Source of the DNA: Desulfobulbus oligotrophicus
GTDB lineage: Bacteria > Desulfobacterota > Desulfobulbia > Desulfobulbales > Desulfobulbaceae
Direction: 5' to 3'
Assembly: GCF_016446285.1 (NCBI RefSeq)
Contig: NZ_CP054140.1
Location: 1,531,501-1,595,500 of the forward strand
Length of the DNA stretch: 64,000 nucleotides
The notes beneath the pieces are model-generated. The model saw only the letters and a program-made list of their open reading frames with translations, was not told the DNA's origin and did no database searches. The position numbers and the translations under genes were made by a program. This document shows positions 26,475 to 36,507 of the stretch, piece by piece. Every line of letters begins with the position of its first letter. Position 1 is the stretch's first letter.

Positions 26475-28475
26475 TCAACCGGGCAAGAGAATGTCGGCTT
26501 CGTTAATGGTAACCAGAGCCTCTTCCTGATACAGCTGGTTTAAGAACTGTTTGTGCTGTTGCCAATCGATACGACCGTCTCGTTCCAGGGCTGCCTGGTA
26601 TGTTGCTATAGAGGTGGGCTGCTCAAGCAGACGGAGTGTGGCTCGGTAAAAGCTGTGGGGTATGGTGATGATGCCGCTGCCGGTGAACAGACAGACCGTG
26701 CGTTGGTAGGGGATCGGCTGTTGTTCGCTGGAGCTCAACTGTTGCAGCAGGGGGAGGAGGTCAAGATAATCCTGCTCGTGTATACTCATGCGACTGCGGT
26801 CGAGCTGCACCTTATCGGCATCACAGAGCGCGGGGCGGGTACTGGTTTCCGGTTCAGGTGCCAGGGTGAGTTTGTTGACACTAAACCGGATGAGATCTGG
26901 CAAAAAGGGTGGTCGGCGCAGTGAACTGCTGCCAAGTTCTTTGCCCAGTTCCTGGATAATGGAGACCAGTGGTGGTGCCGCGAAAAAAGTGGTTGCTTGC
27001 TCGTCTGCCAGATAGGGTTTGAGGACTGTTGACAGGATCTGCAGCCATTGGGTCTCCATAGAGGCCAGTAGAATATGGAATAACTCATGGCAGTACTTTT
27101 CGATCAGTTCAAGAACCAGCAGGAGGGCCTCGTGTTGGACCAGAAAATCCTCTTCTGCCTGTGGGACCAGTAAGCAGAGGTTATCGACTGGGAAACGATA
27201 ACGAATTCCCCTGTCAACCTGCTCTTTTAATAAAAGAAATTGAGAAAAATCACGCGGATTTTTCTGGTGCTCCTCCCAGTACCGACTGGCTATGTCACTG
27301 GAGAGATGATCGTAGCGCACATGCACCGGAAGCCCCTCACGTATCATTCGATGTTTAAAGAGGAGGATAGCTTTGATCTCCTCTTCCAGGTCGCGGGTGG
27401 ACAGGGTTGGATGATAGCGGCTGAAGAAGATCTCTATCCGGACCTTACCGTTAAAAAACTCGGCCACAGTGTGCAGGTTATCTTCCATGGCTGCAAGTTC
27501 ATAAGTATATCCCCGCTTGATTCTCTCCCGGTGCGTATTCACGGTCACCTCTGGAGAAAATTCGAATATCGGTCGCGTGTTTTCCCAGTGAAAGGCGTAC
27601 TGATACAGCTTAAGAAACTCCTCATCAAGAAGATGCCAGGCCCCATAGTTGAGGGTAAAGTGGCCGCGCAGATCCGGATCATCACCAATGGCCTGAAACA
27701 AGGTTTTGATCATGACAGGGTCGTTTTCGTAGCAGAGATAAAGCACCGTGGTCCACTGTTTGAGCTGATGCAGGTCGGCAAGGGTTGAGGGGAGAGCCCG
27801 TACAATGGGGAGGGGGCGACCGGAATGAAGTCGGAAGGCATGACGGCTGCCGCCGCAGTAGGCACAGTCAAAAATACAGCCGCGGCCAAGCAGGAGGGGG
27901 AAGCCGAGCTTGCTGTTGATTTTATCGATATAGATATCAGCGTCGAGCAGATGTGAACAGTCGGTAAAGGTCAGCTGATCAAACAACTTTTGGTCGATTA
28001 ACCACGTGCTATCGTTGCGTCGTACTGTCCCTTCCGTATCTCTCCAGACCAGATTGGCAATTGATTGCCTGGCGTGGCCTTGAACAAGTTGCAACACCGG
28101 TTCTTCCGGATCGCCGGTCACGACACAGTCAAGCGCCGGGACACTGCGCAGAAGATCGTCAGCAAAATAAGAGGCTGTGAACCCGCCTGCAAAGGTCAAA
28201 ACCGTGTTGCTCCAGTTCCGGACCAGCTGCAGGGCTTCCAGCAGGCCATGGGCTGTTTCCTGCCAGTGACAGGCCAGCCCGACATGGGTGGGTTGCAGTG
28301 TGGTGAGCACCCTGGTGAGTTGTTTGTGCAAGGTATCCTGAGAGTAGAGTGCCGGATTAAACAAACGGGTTTCGACTCCCTGTCTGCTGAGAAGGTCGCA
28401 GAGACCGAAGCATCCCATGGGGATGTAGAAGAAATAGGGGCTGGCACAGTTGATGAGCAGAAGGCGTGGTGACAT
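26475..28475 (-). CDS. B12-binding-domain radical SAM protein
   Basis: This 666-residue protein has an N-terminal cobalamin-binding-like Rossmann region (start [31 protein letters not shown] about residues 110-125). The radical SAM core cluster is [13 protein letters not shown] (CxxxCxxC). The C-terminal third, about residues 430-666, is a long unassigned extension. The ORF extends upstream to 28553, but the ATG at 28475, 13 bp after the stop of the GTPase gene, fits the family start. Its substrate is unknown. Co-transcription with the DUF3482 and DUF2868 genes is likely from spacing. Confidence 0.82.
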   Translation of the reverse strand: MSPRLLLINCASPYFFYIPMGCFGLCDLLSRQGVETRLFNPALYSQDTLHKQLTRVLTTLQPTHVGLACHWQETAHGLLEALQLVRNWSNTVLTFAGGFTASYFADDLLRSVPALDCVVTGDPEEPVLQLVQGHARQSIANLVWRDTEGTVRRNDSTWLIDQKLFDQLTFTDCSHLLDADIYIDKINSKLGFPLLLGRGCIFDCAYCGGSRHAFRLHSGRPLPIVRALPSTLADLHQLKQWTTVLYLCYENDPVMIKTLFQAIGDDPDLRGHFTLNYGAWHLLDEEFLKLYQYAFHWENTRPIFEFSPEVTVNTHRERIKRGYTYELAAMEDNLHTVAEFFNGKVRIEIFFSRYHPTLSTRDLEEEIKAILLFKHRMIREGLPVHVRYDHLSSDIASRYWEEHQKNPRDFSQFLLLKEQVDRGIRYRFPVDNLCLLVPQAEEDFLVQHEALLLVLELIEKYCHELFHILLASMETQWLQILSTVLKPYLADEQATTFFAAPPLVSIIQELGKELGSSSLRRPPFLPDLIRFSVNKLTLAPEPETSTRPALCDADKVQLDRSRMSIHEQDYLDLLPLLQQLSSSEQQPIPYQRTVCLFTGSGIITIPHSFYRATLRLLEQPTSIATYQAALERDGRIDWQQHKQFLNQLYQEEALVTINEADILLPG

Positions 28476-28488
28476 TGGCAGGCAGTAT

Positions 28489-29949
28489 TTACTGTTTGTT
28501 GGTTTGTGAGAAAAAATGCCGTGGTGCCTGCTGCACCATCCGATCTTCAGCAATCTCAGTGAACTGGTTGAGCAGCATGTTCACAAGCAGTGCGGCGGTT
28601 TCATCAATTTTTTCGATTTGATCTTTGCGTACAGTCTGGAAAAACTGATCGCAGATACCCAGCTGCTCCCGGCTCCAGTGGCTGGTGAAACCTTCTTTCC
28701 CCCCTTCCGGTTGTAACAGCGCCGGGTCTTGCCTGTAATCCCGGCGGCCATGGGCCCAGTTGATAACATGCTGATAGAAAAGCAGGCTTCGGTCAAGGAG
28801 GATATAAAGCAGTTGAATGTTGTTGACCGGCCCCACCTGCAGCTGTTCACTATCCAGCTTCATCCCCAGGAGCCGTGAGCCGCTGAGCAGCTCCTTGCCT
28901 TTCAAGGCGGTGGCACCGGCACCGATCAGACCTCCGACTGCTGAGAATATCCCAAAGGAGGTACCGATGGTGGCGGCATCAATGCCGACTCCGGCCGCTG
29001 CACCGAGTAAGGCCCCGGCCAGAATAAGCTGACGATCGGTCAGGCCGAGAAATTTCCAGGTGCGTTGACTGAACAGATCTTCTTCCAGGATGGACTGGGG
29101 GGGCAGGTCGAGATGAAAGATGTTGTGTTTGAAGAGTTTTCGGATTGCCTGTTGGGTCCTGCGTTCCTGATCAGTAACATAGGTGAGGTATTGCTGATGA
29201 AGTTCCGTGCGCAGGGATTCCTGCCGGCCCTTTGGACAGGGCTTTACCCGTTGATACGAGAGCACGTCTTGCAGAAATGCGACAACAAGGGCCGCAGTAC
29301 GCTGATTGCGTGCTTTCCAGTCCTCCTTAAAGGCCTTGATCACGAATCGGAGGGTTGGTTCCAGTTGCTGATCAATGCTTTTCAGGCTCTCCAGCAGCTC
29401 AATCCGTTGCCGATAGGTGGCCCGGTGGGCATTAAATATCCGAACCGCATTGAAATGTTGCCGAAAGGTGGCAAGCCATTTTTCCTGGTAAGCACTTTCT
29501 TCTTCTTTGCAGTTGAGCACTGCCATACGGGGGGCACCACTGAGACGAAGGATTTCCATCTCCACCTGGTCCACATTTCTCAGCGGTCGCGAACCGTCAG
29601 CCACAAAGATAACCCCTGCTCCCGCCGCCACCGGCCTGAGCAGTTCGCAGTCGTCGGCAAAGAGCGGGTTGTCCTGATGGGCGTGAATGAATGCGGGCAA
29701 TAACTCCTCAGGTCCTTCATGGTTCTGTAACCAGCGGAGGGTCTGACGTGGATTCTGAAAACCCGGGGTATCAATGAAACGAATAATAGTCCGGCCGTCG
29801 ATGCGCACAGGGAACGTCCGGCAGACAGCCGTTTCACCGGGAACAGGGCTGACCCGCACCGAGTCATCTTCAGCAAGCGTTGAAAGAACAGAGGACTTCC
29901 CTTCGTTGGGATGACCGATGATGGCGAATTCGGGTATCTGTGACATCAT
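28489..29949 (-). CDS. GTPase with DUF3482 domain
   Basis: This 486-residue protein has an N-terminal Era/HflX-like G domain: G1 GHPNEGKSS, G3 DTPGF, and a G4-like LNCKEE instead of NKxD. A Gly/Ala-rich stretch (about residues 300-350, ILAGALLGAAAGVGIDAA) looks membrane-inserting, and the rest matches the DUF3482 pattern. Its start overlaps the stop of the DUF2868 gene (ATGA), so the two are translationally coupled, the usual pairing in proteobacteria. The role is unknown; a membrane-associated GTP-driven function with the DUF2868 partner is an inference. Confidence 0.82.
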   Translation of the reverse strand: MMSQIPEFAIIGHPNEGKSSVLSTLAEDDSVRVSPVPGETAVCRTFPVRIDGRTIIRFIDTPGFQNPRQTLRWLQNHEGPEELLPAFIHAHQDNPLFADDCELLRPVAAGAGVIFVADGSRPLRNVDQVEMEILRLSGAPRMAVLNCKEEESAYQEKWLATFRQHFNAVRIFNAHRATYRQRIELLESLKSIDQQLEPTLRFVIKAFKEDWKARNQRTAALVVAFLQDVLSYQRVKPCPKGRQESLRTELHQQYLTYVTDQERRTQQAIRKLFKHNIFHLDLPPQSILEEDLFSQRTWKFLGLTDRQLILAGALLGAAAGVGIDAATIGTSFGIFSAVGGLIGAGATALKGKELLSGSRLLGMKLDSEQLQVGPVNNIQLLYILLDRSLLFYQHVINWAHGRRDYRQDPALLQPEGGKEGFTSHWSREQLGICDQFFQTVRKDQIEKIDETAALLVNMLLNQFTEIAEDRMVQQAPRHFFSQTNKQ

Positions 29950-31559
29950 GACTGTATCAGGGGGCGTACTTCGAGAAAGGCGTCTCCCACGACCTGCATC
30001 TTCTTGGTCCAGATCTGCAGGTGTTGCAGATCAACCGGTGTCAGCATGGTTGCCGGTGTCGGCCGACCAATCAGGAGCAGGATGATGGGTTTATGGCGGC
30101 CGATCAGCAGTCGCAGGTTGCGCAGCATCTGTTCTGTCTCTTTAAGTGGCGGCTGCCAGGCTTCCTGAAGGATGAAGATACCGGCTGTCATCTCGCCGAT
30201 GTTCTGAGCATCCAGTTCGTTGTCGCGCGCTGTTTGCAGCGTTTCCAGGCCGTCGTAACGAATCCAGCCAAAACTGACATGGGGTTCTATTTTTCGCAGA
30301 TATTCACGTAAAAGGTTTTTTGGGCAGTCGTCGAAAAGCTCATCCGGGATGAACACATACCACTGTTCGCCAATGGAATCCAGGCTCGATTCCATTGGTC
30401 TGTCTGCCGGAGTTGCCGGTACAGACAAGGAAGCCGCTGCTTTCTGCGATTTTCGGGAAGACGTCTTTTCCAGCATGCCACTGGTGTCAACCTGTGCAGT
30501 GGTCATACGCAGCAGAAGCCTGCGGGTCTTCAGATCGTTGCCGTAAAGTCGCTCCACAGCTTTTTGCTGGTAGATCAGACCTGCAACAAGTAAGACGCAT
30601 CGGGGCAGTAATCCATAGACCAGCACGGCACAGACCAGAAAAGGCCACCAGGAGATGAGATCAGTGGTGGCAAGATGCGCAATGCCATCCTTCAGTATTA
30701 TCCGGCTGCCCTGAATATGCTCAAGACCCGGCACAGCCGCGGGAAGAAACCACGACCAGGGCAGGGCCGTCCATTGGACAAGGGCAGCTATTGTCTCAGC
30801 GGAAAGTTGCAGGCTTGACTGCCAGGCAAAGGCGATATCAGAAAAAGTTACCTTGGCCAGGGTGGCAATGATCACCCCGATGTTAAAGCCGATACCACCC
30901 AGTTGCAGAAAGATGAAACCCGGCCGGATAAACAGTGCTGCCAGCTCCTTACGTTGATACATCCCGCTGGTAAACGAGGCCATTTCAAGGCGCTGTCGAC
31001 CTGTCAGCAGGGGGTGCATCTTTTTGTACAGCCAGTTCAAAGCGCGTATGAACAGGCGGTTTATCAGTCGATAGGTTATGGAGGATGTCAATGAGCGTTG
31101 GCAGAGACCACGGTAGATGAAGAGTGCACCCTGTGCCCCGAGCAGTGCGAGCTGGAGGAGCACAAAGAGACCGAAGTACAGGGAAATATTTAAAGGTGCA
31201 GTGCCTGAGTAGAGGAGAAGAGAGCCGGCTGCACTCAGACCGGTGAACAGGCCCAGCAACAGGATCAGCCAGCTGCAGAAAAAGGAGAACTCCCGCCAGA
31301 TTGCACCGGGCAAGGGCGTGTCTTCGTGTTCACCGGCATGTTGATACTGGTGCCGACGGCTGCTTACCCACTCCCGGACCAGCAGGGAGTTTGAGTGTTC
31401 TGTCGTGTGTTCGGATCGCCGGGGTTTAATTGCGGTGAGATAGATTGTTCTGTCGCGTTTGTTGAGAGCCGCTGCTCCTTCGCGTTTTTCTATCTCCTCA
31501 TCGATCTTGAAAAAGTAGTGGAGGTCAATCAGATCAGCGATGTTCCAGCGTTTGGCCAC
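29946..31559 (-). CDS. DUF2868-domain membrane protein
   Basis: This 537-residue protein starts at a GTG (31559) preceded by GAGG at 7 nt. It has four strongly hydrophobic segments (about residues 88-110, 118-150, 215-245 and 320-345) and a soluble C-terminal domain that ends IQS. Pairing by 4-bp overlap with a DUF3482 GTPase is characteristic of DUF2868. It probably forms a membrane complex with that GTPase; the biological process is unknown. Confidence 0.8.
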   Translation of the reverse strand: MAKRWNIADLIDLHYFFKIDEEIEKREGAAALNKRDRTIYLTAIKPRRSEHTTEHSNSLLVREWVSSRRHQYQHAGEHEDTPLPGAIWREFSFFCSWLILLLGLFTGLSAAGSLLLYSGTAPLNISLYFGLFVLLQLALLGAQGALFIYRGLCQRSLTSSITYRLINRLFIRALNWLYKKMHPLLTGRQRLEMASFTSGMYQRKELAALFIRPGFIFLQLGGIGFNIGVIIATLAKVTFSDIAFAWQSSLQLSAETIAALVQWTALPWSWFLPAAVPGLEHIQGSRIILKDGIAHLATTDLISWWPFLVCAVLVYGLLPRCVLLVAGLIYQQKAVERLYGNDLKTRRLLLRMTTAQVDTSGMLEKTSSRKSQKAAASLSVPATPADRPMESSLDSIGEQWYVFIPDELFDDCPKNLLREYLRKIEPHVSFGWIRYDGLETLQTARDNELDAQNIGEMTAGIFILQEAWQPPLKETEQMLRNLRLLIGRHKPIILLLIGRPTPATMLTPVDLQHLQIWTKKMQVVGDAFLEVRPLIQS

Positions 31560-31673
31560 GATCAGTCCTCAGATAAACAACTGCAGTGTCTTTATCGGTA
31601 TCACGGCACTGCAGGGGGTGGGGCCGCCCGACAGGGAAGACCCCGGGTTGGCGCTCTGATTTTTTTCTTGTCC

Positions 31674-32735
31674 TCAATGTTGTTTTTCTCCTTCGAGAAA
31701 ACAGGTGAGCTGGAAACCCTTGCCCTTCATATTGACTTCAGCTGAACAGGAAAAACAAAAATCGCGGTTCAAGCGGGAGCGAACCGCGTGGGAGGCGTTG
31801 ATACGCATGGGCTCGGAGAGTGTCTGCAAACGGGCGGCAGTGTTGACCGTATCACCAAAGATATCGTAGAGATACTTCTTGGTCCCGACAATTCCGCCGA
31901 TCACCGGTCCGGTGTGAATGCCGATCCGTACCTCCCACCTGTGGTTGGCTGTTTCGTTTCGCCTGGTTAAGTAGGCGATCATCTCCAGGGCTGCAGTTGC
32001 AGCATGCTGGGCGTGGTATTGGTTGGGTTCGGGAAGACCGGCAACATAGAGGTAGGCGTCCCCGATGGTTTTCATCCGTTCACAGAGATTGGCCTCGGTA
32101 ATCTGATCAAAGGCGGTAAAAAGATCGTTGAGTTCACTGATCAGGGTTTCCGGGGGGAGAAGAGTGGCCGCCGAGGTGAACCCGACAATATCCACAAAGC
32201 AGACGGTTACCTCGGCATAGTGCTGGGGTGTGCATGAACCTTTTTCCATCAGTTCCGCCGCCACCTGAGCAGGCAGTACGTTGAGGAGCAAGGCTTCGGA
32301 TTTTTGCTTTTCCAGTTCCAGTTGCCGGTTTTTTTCGGTCAGTTGTCGCTGCAGGCGACAGATTTTAAGATGGGTGCTGATTCGTGCCAGAACTTCCGAT
32401 GGCTGAAACGGCTTGGTAATGTAGTCAACGCCACCGGCGGCAAATCCGTTGACCTTGTCACTGGTATTGTCCAGGGAAGAGATGAAGATGATCGGAATCT
32501 CAGAGGTTGCAGGATGTTTTTTCAATAAGCGGCACAGTTCAAGTCCATCCATCTCCGGCATAAGGATATCAAGAAGCAGGAGATCCGGCCGCTTTTGGGC
32601 AATCTCCGCCAGAGCCTCCTTTCCACCGCCAACCAGTCCGACCTCATAGCCTGCCTTTGAAAGGAGGTTGTACAGGATCTTCCGGTTGATCAGCGAGTCG
32701 TCAACAACCAGGATTGAGGCTGGTCTGTCAGGCAT
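31674..32735 (-). CDS. Response regulator with class III adenylate/guanylate cyclase output
   Basis: This 353-residue protein has a receiver domain (residues about 8-120) with phospho-acceptor Asp in LLLLDILMPEMDG and Lys in YITKPFQP. A helical linker with coiled-coil character (about 130-155) leads to a class III cyclase domain. Metal Asp is in CFVDIVGFTS; MKTIGDAY and YDIFGDTVNTAARL supply a Lys/Asp pair and transition-state Asn/Arg, which suggests ATP rather than GTP as substrate. It starts one base after the aroC stop and must be coupled to it. No histidine kinase is adjacent. Confidence 0.9.
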   Translation of the reverse strand: MPDRPASILVVDDSLINRKILYNLLSKAGYEVGLVGGGKEALAEIAQKRPDLLLLDILMPEMDGLELCRLLKKHPATSEIPIIFISSLDNTSDKVNGFAAGGVDYITKPFQPSEVLARISTHLKICRLQRQLTEKNRQLELEKQKSEALLLNVLPAQVAAELMEKGSCTPQHYAEVTVCFVDIVGFTSAATLLPPETLISELNDLFTAFDQITEANLCERMKTIGDAYLYVAGLPEPNQYHAQHAATAALEMIAYLTRRNETANHRWEVRIGIHTGPVIGGIVGTKKYLYDIFGDTVNTAARLQTLSEPMRINASHAVRSRLNRDFCFSCSAEVNMKGKGFQLTCFLEGEKQH

Positions 32736-32736
32736 T

Positions 32737-33840
32737 TCACCCCCGGAGGTCTAGAGTGCCGGGTCGGCGTGATCGTTGGTGGAGCGCCATATCGATGAGA
32801 ACAAGCGCCGCCATGGATTCGACGATGGGTACGGCCCGGGGTACCACGCAGGGGTCATGTCGTCCCTTGGCTGCAAGGGTTACTGTCTTGCCGTCAAAAT
32901 CGACAGTTTCCTGAGCTATGCCGATGGTCGCCACTGGTTTGAAGGCCACCCGGAAGATGATGGGCTCACCGTTACTGATCCCGCCCTGGACACCGCCGCT
33001 GTAATTGGTGCGGGTGCCCAGCGTTGTACCTTTCTGAATAAAAGGATCGTTATGCTGACTGCCGGACAGGCGGGTACCGGCAAATCCGGAGCCGATATCA
33101 AAGCCCTTGGTGGCCGGCAGGGAAAGCATGGCCTGGGCCAGACGCGCCTCCAGTTTGTCAAAGACCGGTTCCCCTAAGCCGACGGGTACATTGCGGCAGA
33201 CACAGGTCACCACCCCACCGGTGGAATCCTTGGCATCCAGCACCTCTCTGATGCGGGCGGTCATACGGGCGGCTGTGGCCGGGTCCGGGCAGCGGATCGT
33301 CTGGCTGTCGACCTCGGTCCGGCTGATCTGTTCGATGTCCGCAGGCGGAGCTTCAATATCACCCACCGCACTGACCCAGGCCACGATCTCGGTGGCATAG
33401 GTCTCGCGCAGCCATTTCTCAGCAATGGCACCGGCTGCAACCCGACCGATGGTCTCCCTGGCGCTGGAGCGGCCGCCGCCGCTGGAGGCGCGGATACCGT
33501 ATTTCATCTGGTAGGTGAAATCAGCGTGGGAGGGGCGGGGGATATTGCTCATCTCACCATAGTCCTGTGGCCGCTGGTCCCTGTTATGTACCAGAAGCAT
33601 GATCGGGGTGCCCAGGGTGCGACCGAACTCGGTTCCGGAATAGATCGTGACCTGGTCCGCCTCCTGGCGGGGGGTTGAGAGGTCGGACTGGCCGGGACGT
33701 CTGCGGGAGAGTTGCGGCTGGATGTCGGCCTCGGTAAGCTCCAGTCCGGGCGGACAGCCGTCAACAACAGCACCGACACCCTTGCAGTGCGATTCGCCAA
33801 AGGTGGTGACTTTATACAGGGTTCCCAGACTGCTGGACAT
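32737..33840 (-). CDS. aroC: Chorismate synthase
   Basis: This 367-residue enzyme catalyses the last shikimate-pathway step, EPSP to chorismate, using reduced FMN. Signatures are [34 protein letters not shown] with [18 protein letters not shown], and [20 protein letters not shown] precedes the ATG. The cyclase-response regulator follows after one base, an unusual neighbour for an amino-acid biosynthesis gene. Confidence 0.96.
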   Translation of the reverse strand: MSSSLGTLYKVTTFGESHCKGVGAVVDGCPPGLELTEADIQPQLSRRRPGQSDLSTPRQEADQVTIYSGTEFGRTLGTPIMLLVHNRDQRPQDYGEMSNIPRPSHADFTYQMKYGIRASSGGGRSSARETIGRVAAGAIAEKWLRETYATEIVAWVSAVGDIEAPPADIEQISRTEVDSQTIRCPDPATAARMTARIREVLDAKDSTGGVVTCVCRNVPVGLGEPVFDKLEARLAQAMLSLPATKGFDIGSGFAGTRLSGSQHNDPFIQKGTTLGTRTNYSGGVQGGISNGEPIIFRVAFKPVATIGIAQETVDFDGKTVTLAAKGRHDPCVVPRAVPIVESMAALVLIDMALHQRSRRPGTLDLRG

Positions 33841-34145
33841 ATGGCCTCCGGACTGTGGTCAATGGCGTTGCGTCGTACAACGTGTGTGAGCGTTGAGCAT
33901 GGCGCGGCTTCTGTTCTTTTACAGCAGAGGATTGTACCTTGTTTCGTTGCTCAACCAAAGATTGAATCGTTATAATCGTCATTTTATGACGGCAACAGCT
34001 GCCGAACAGATGAGGATAGTGACACGTGGCGACACGCTGGGCCCAACAAAGGGTCGGGTCAGGCTCCCCCATCATATAAAAAAAGACTTTTGCCGGGTTT
34101 GTCCCGGGCCGGTTGTTTATTGCAGGGTTGTTTTACAGAGGTCAA
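33841..34145. other. Intergenic region between aroC and the epimerase gene
   Basis: No convincing gene is present. Near 34080-34115 the minus strand has a short CCGGG/CCCGG hairpin followed by AAAAGT and then seven T residues; it may be a weak terminator for the epimerase gene. The rest should include the aroC promoter, but I cannot place it. Confidence 0.4.
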
Positions 34146-35183
34146 TTACGGACCTAAAAGTTTGTCCATGTACCAGTCCGCCGCCTTATCCAGTCCTGAT
34201 TGGATTGAAAATTCAGGGGTGTAGCCGAGCAGTCGCCGCGCCTTGCCGATATCAGCCAGGGAATGACGGACATCTCCGGCCCGGAAATCACGATAGACCG
34301 GCTCGGCCGTTGCAACGGACGGTGCCCGGTTCGCCACACGCTCTCTGATCAGGAGGAAGAGTTCGTTGAGTGTGGTGCGTTCACCAAAGGCAACGTTGTA
34401 CACCTGGCCCGCCACCTCTTCACCGGCGGTGGCGGCGAGGATGTTCGCCTGTACACAGTTGTCGATGAAACAGAAGTCACGGCTGGTCTCCCCGTCACCG
34501 TTGATAAAAACCGTCTCGTTTTGCAGCAGCCCGGCAAACCACTTGGGGATGACCGCGGCATAGGCGCCGTCCGGATCCTGCCGTTGGCCGAAGATGTTGA
34601 AATACCGCAGACCGATGGTTGCAAATCCATAAGCACGATCAAAGACATCGGCATACAGTTCATTGACCAGTTTGGTCACTGCATAGGGTGAGAGTGGATT
34701 GCCAATCTGCTCTTCCACTTTGGGCAGGCCCGGAAAGTCGCCATAGGTCGAGCTGGAGGCGGCATACACCATGCGCCGTACCCGGGCATCCCGGGCAGCC
34801 ACCAGCATGTTGAGAAAGCCGGTGATATTGCACTCGTTGGTGGTGATGGGATCTTCAATGGAGCGGGGAACCGAACCAAGTGCCGCCTGGTGGAGGACAT
34901 AGTCAACGCCGGTGCAGGCCTCACGGCAGGTGGACAGGTCCCGGATATCACCTTCAATAAAGCGGAACTGTTGCCAGGCTTCCGGTGTGACCCGTTCCTC
35001 AACTTCGGTGAGGTTGAACTGGTATCCTGTGGCAAAGTTGTCGAGACCAACAACACGTTGTCCGAGATGCAGCAAGGTTTCGAGAAGGTTGGAGCCGATA
35101 AAACCGGCAACCCCGGTCACCAGCCAGGTGGTCGGCTGGGCTTGAAGATATTCCAGACGATCTTGATAGATCTGCATGGTCAT
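34146..35183 (-). CDS. UDP-N-acetylglucosamine 4-epimerase-like SDR (WbpP/TviC type)
   Basis: This 345-residue extended SDR has the NAD motif [16 protein letters not shown], the catalytic region SSSTYGD and YAVTK, and [19 protein letters not shown], a pattern typical of the WbpP/VipB group that acts on UDP-N-acetylhexosamines. The N-terminal extension ([13 protein letters not shown]) is also characteristic. It would supply a precursor for surface polysaccharide. No glycan cluster surrounds it here, so the substrate is a family-based inference. Confidence 0.85.
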   Translation of the reverse strand: MTMQIYQDRLEYLQAQPTTWLVTGVAGFIGSNLLETLLHLGQRVVGLDNFATGYQFNLTEVEERVTPEAWQQFRFIEGDIRDLSTCREACTGVDYVLHQAALGSVPRSIEDPITTNECNITGFLNMLVAARDARVRRMVYAASSSTYGDFPGLPKVEEQIGNPLSPYAVTKLVNELYADVFDRAYGFATIGLRYFNIFGQRQDPDGAYAAVIPKWFAGLLQNETVFINGDGETSRDFCFIDNCVQANILAATAGEEVAGQVYNVAFGERTTLNELFLLIRERVANRAPSVATAEPVYRDFRAGDVRHSLADIGKARRLLGYTPEFSIQSGLDKAADWYMDKLLGP

Positions 35184-35310
35184 TATTTCCCTGTTTGTTG
35201 AAGTGTTGTATGGTATCGGTGTCGTTGCCCGGTACTGGTTTGCCCTGAATCATAGCCGTGCGCGTACCGAGCGTCAATGACGATACCACTGTAACCTCCA
35301 GATACCTGTT

Positions 35311-36405
35311 ATGCCACTTCTCCGAAAAATTATTCATATTGATATGGATGCTTTTTTTGCTTCGGTCGAGCAGCTGGATCGGCCCGAGTTACGCGGGAGA
35401 CCGGTCATTGTCGGCGGCAGGCCGGAGAGCCGTGGCGTGGTGGCGGCCTGTTCCTATGAGGCCCGTCGCTTTGGTATCCGTTCAGCCATGCCAAGCGGCC
35501 GGGCTCATCGGCTCTGCCCCCAGGCTGTTTTCGTCAAGCCTCGCATGACTCGGTATAAGGAAATGTCACGACAGATCATGACGCTGTTTCACCAGTATAC
35601 AGATCTGGTCGAGCCTCTGTCTGTGGATGAGGCCTTTCTCGACGTGACTGCCAACCCGCTTGGTGAGCCGTCAGCCACCCGGATGGCTGCAAGGATTCGC
35701 CGTGAAATTCAGACAGCCACCGGTCTGACCGCCTCGGCAGGTGTCTCGTACAATAAGTTTTTAGCCAAAATCGCCTCCGGCTACCAGAAACCGGACGGGC
35801 TGACCGTTATTGCTCCAGCGCAGGCACAGGGGTTTCTGGCTGTCCTGCCGATCGGTAAGTTCTATGGCGTCGGCCGTGTTACGGAAGGCCGGATGCACAG
35901 CCACGGTATTCATACCGGTGCGGATCTGCTTCGTTTTTCCCGTGAGGAGTTGACGGCGCTGTTCGGCAAGGTCGGCGGTTTTTTTTACGACATGGCCCGG
36001 GGCATCGACACCCGGCCGGTCTCACCGATCCGCATTCGTAAGTCCATTGGTGCGGAAGTCACCCTGCCCGCTGATGTGCTCGATCTGTCCAAGGTCACAA
36101 CGATACTGTTTGAGCAGGTGCAGCGTGTTGCCCACAGTCTGGCCGCCCATCAGACCGGTGGCCGTACGCTGACGCTTAAAATCAGGTACAGCGACTTTAC
36201 GACCATCACACGTTCCTGCACCACTGCTGATGGATTTTTTGATGCCGATGACATGCTCCGACAACTGCCCCGTCTCCTTGCCGCCACTGCGGCCGGCTAT
36301 CGTCAAATCAGACTGCTCGGTGTCACCGTGGCGAACCTGTGCACTGAAAAAGAGGCGCGTTCTCTGCGCTTGAGGCAGTTATCTCTGCCTTTCCCGTCAG
36401 GCTGA
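35311..36405 (+). CDS. dinB: DNA polymerase IV (Y-family translesion polymerase)
   Basis: This 364-residue protein shows IIHIDMDAFFASVEQLD (motif I, metal Asp), the steric-gate region, and SVDEAFLDVT (catalytic Asp-Glu). A little-finger domain follows from about residue 240. It performs error-prone bypass synthesis. I saw no clear LexA box in the 127 bp upstream. It is divergent from the epimerase gene. Confidence 0.95.
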   Translation: MPLLRKIIHIDMDAFFASVEQLDRPELRGRPVIVGGRPESRGVVAACSYEARRFGIRSAMPSGRAHRLCPQAVFVKPRMTRYKEMSRQIMTLFHQYTDLVEPLSVDEAFLDVTANPLGEPSATRMAARIRREIQTATGLTASAGVSYNKFLAKIASGYQKPDGLTVIAPAQAQGFLAVLPIGKFYGVGRVTEGRMHSHGIHTGADLLRFSREELTALFGKVGGFFYDMARGIDTRPVSPIRIRKSIGAEVTLPADVLDLSKVTTILFEQVQRVAHSLAAHQTGGRTLTLKIRYSDFTTITRSCTTADGFFDADDMLRQLPRLLAATAAGYRQIRLLGVTVANLCTEKEARSLRLRQLSLPFPSG

Positions 36406-36507
36406 CTCTGTGGACAAGGTGATCTGTCGTATGTTCACAGAGGATCTCAAGTGTATTACCGGTCGGGCGGGTACGGAAAACAAGGTATTTCCGCACCTGG
36501 TCCTGTT

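Noticed and set aside
26222-26478. Possible N-terminal half of the integrase upstream of 26370
   Set aside because: Neither reading frame in 26370-26478 resembles IntI, and the radical SAM gene begins its stop at 26475, so the missing part is not present.
35184-35310. LexA box upstream of dinB
   Set aside because: No CTGT-N8-ACAG or similar palindrome is visible.
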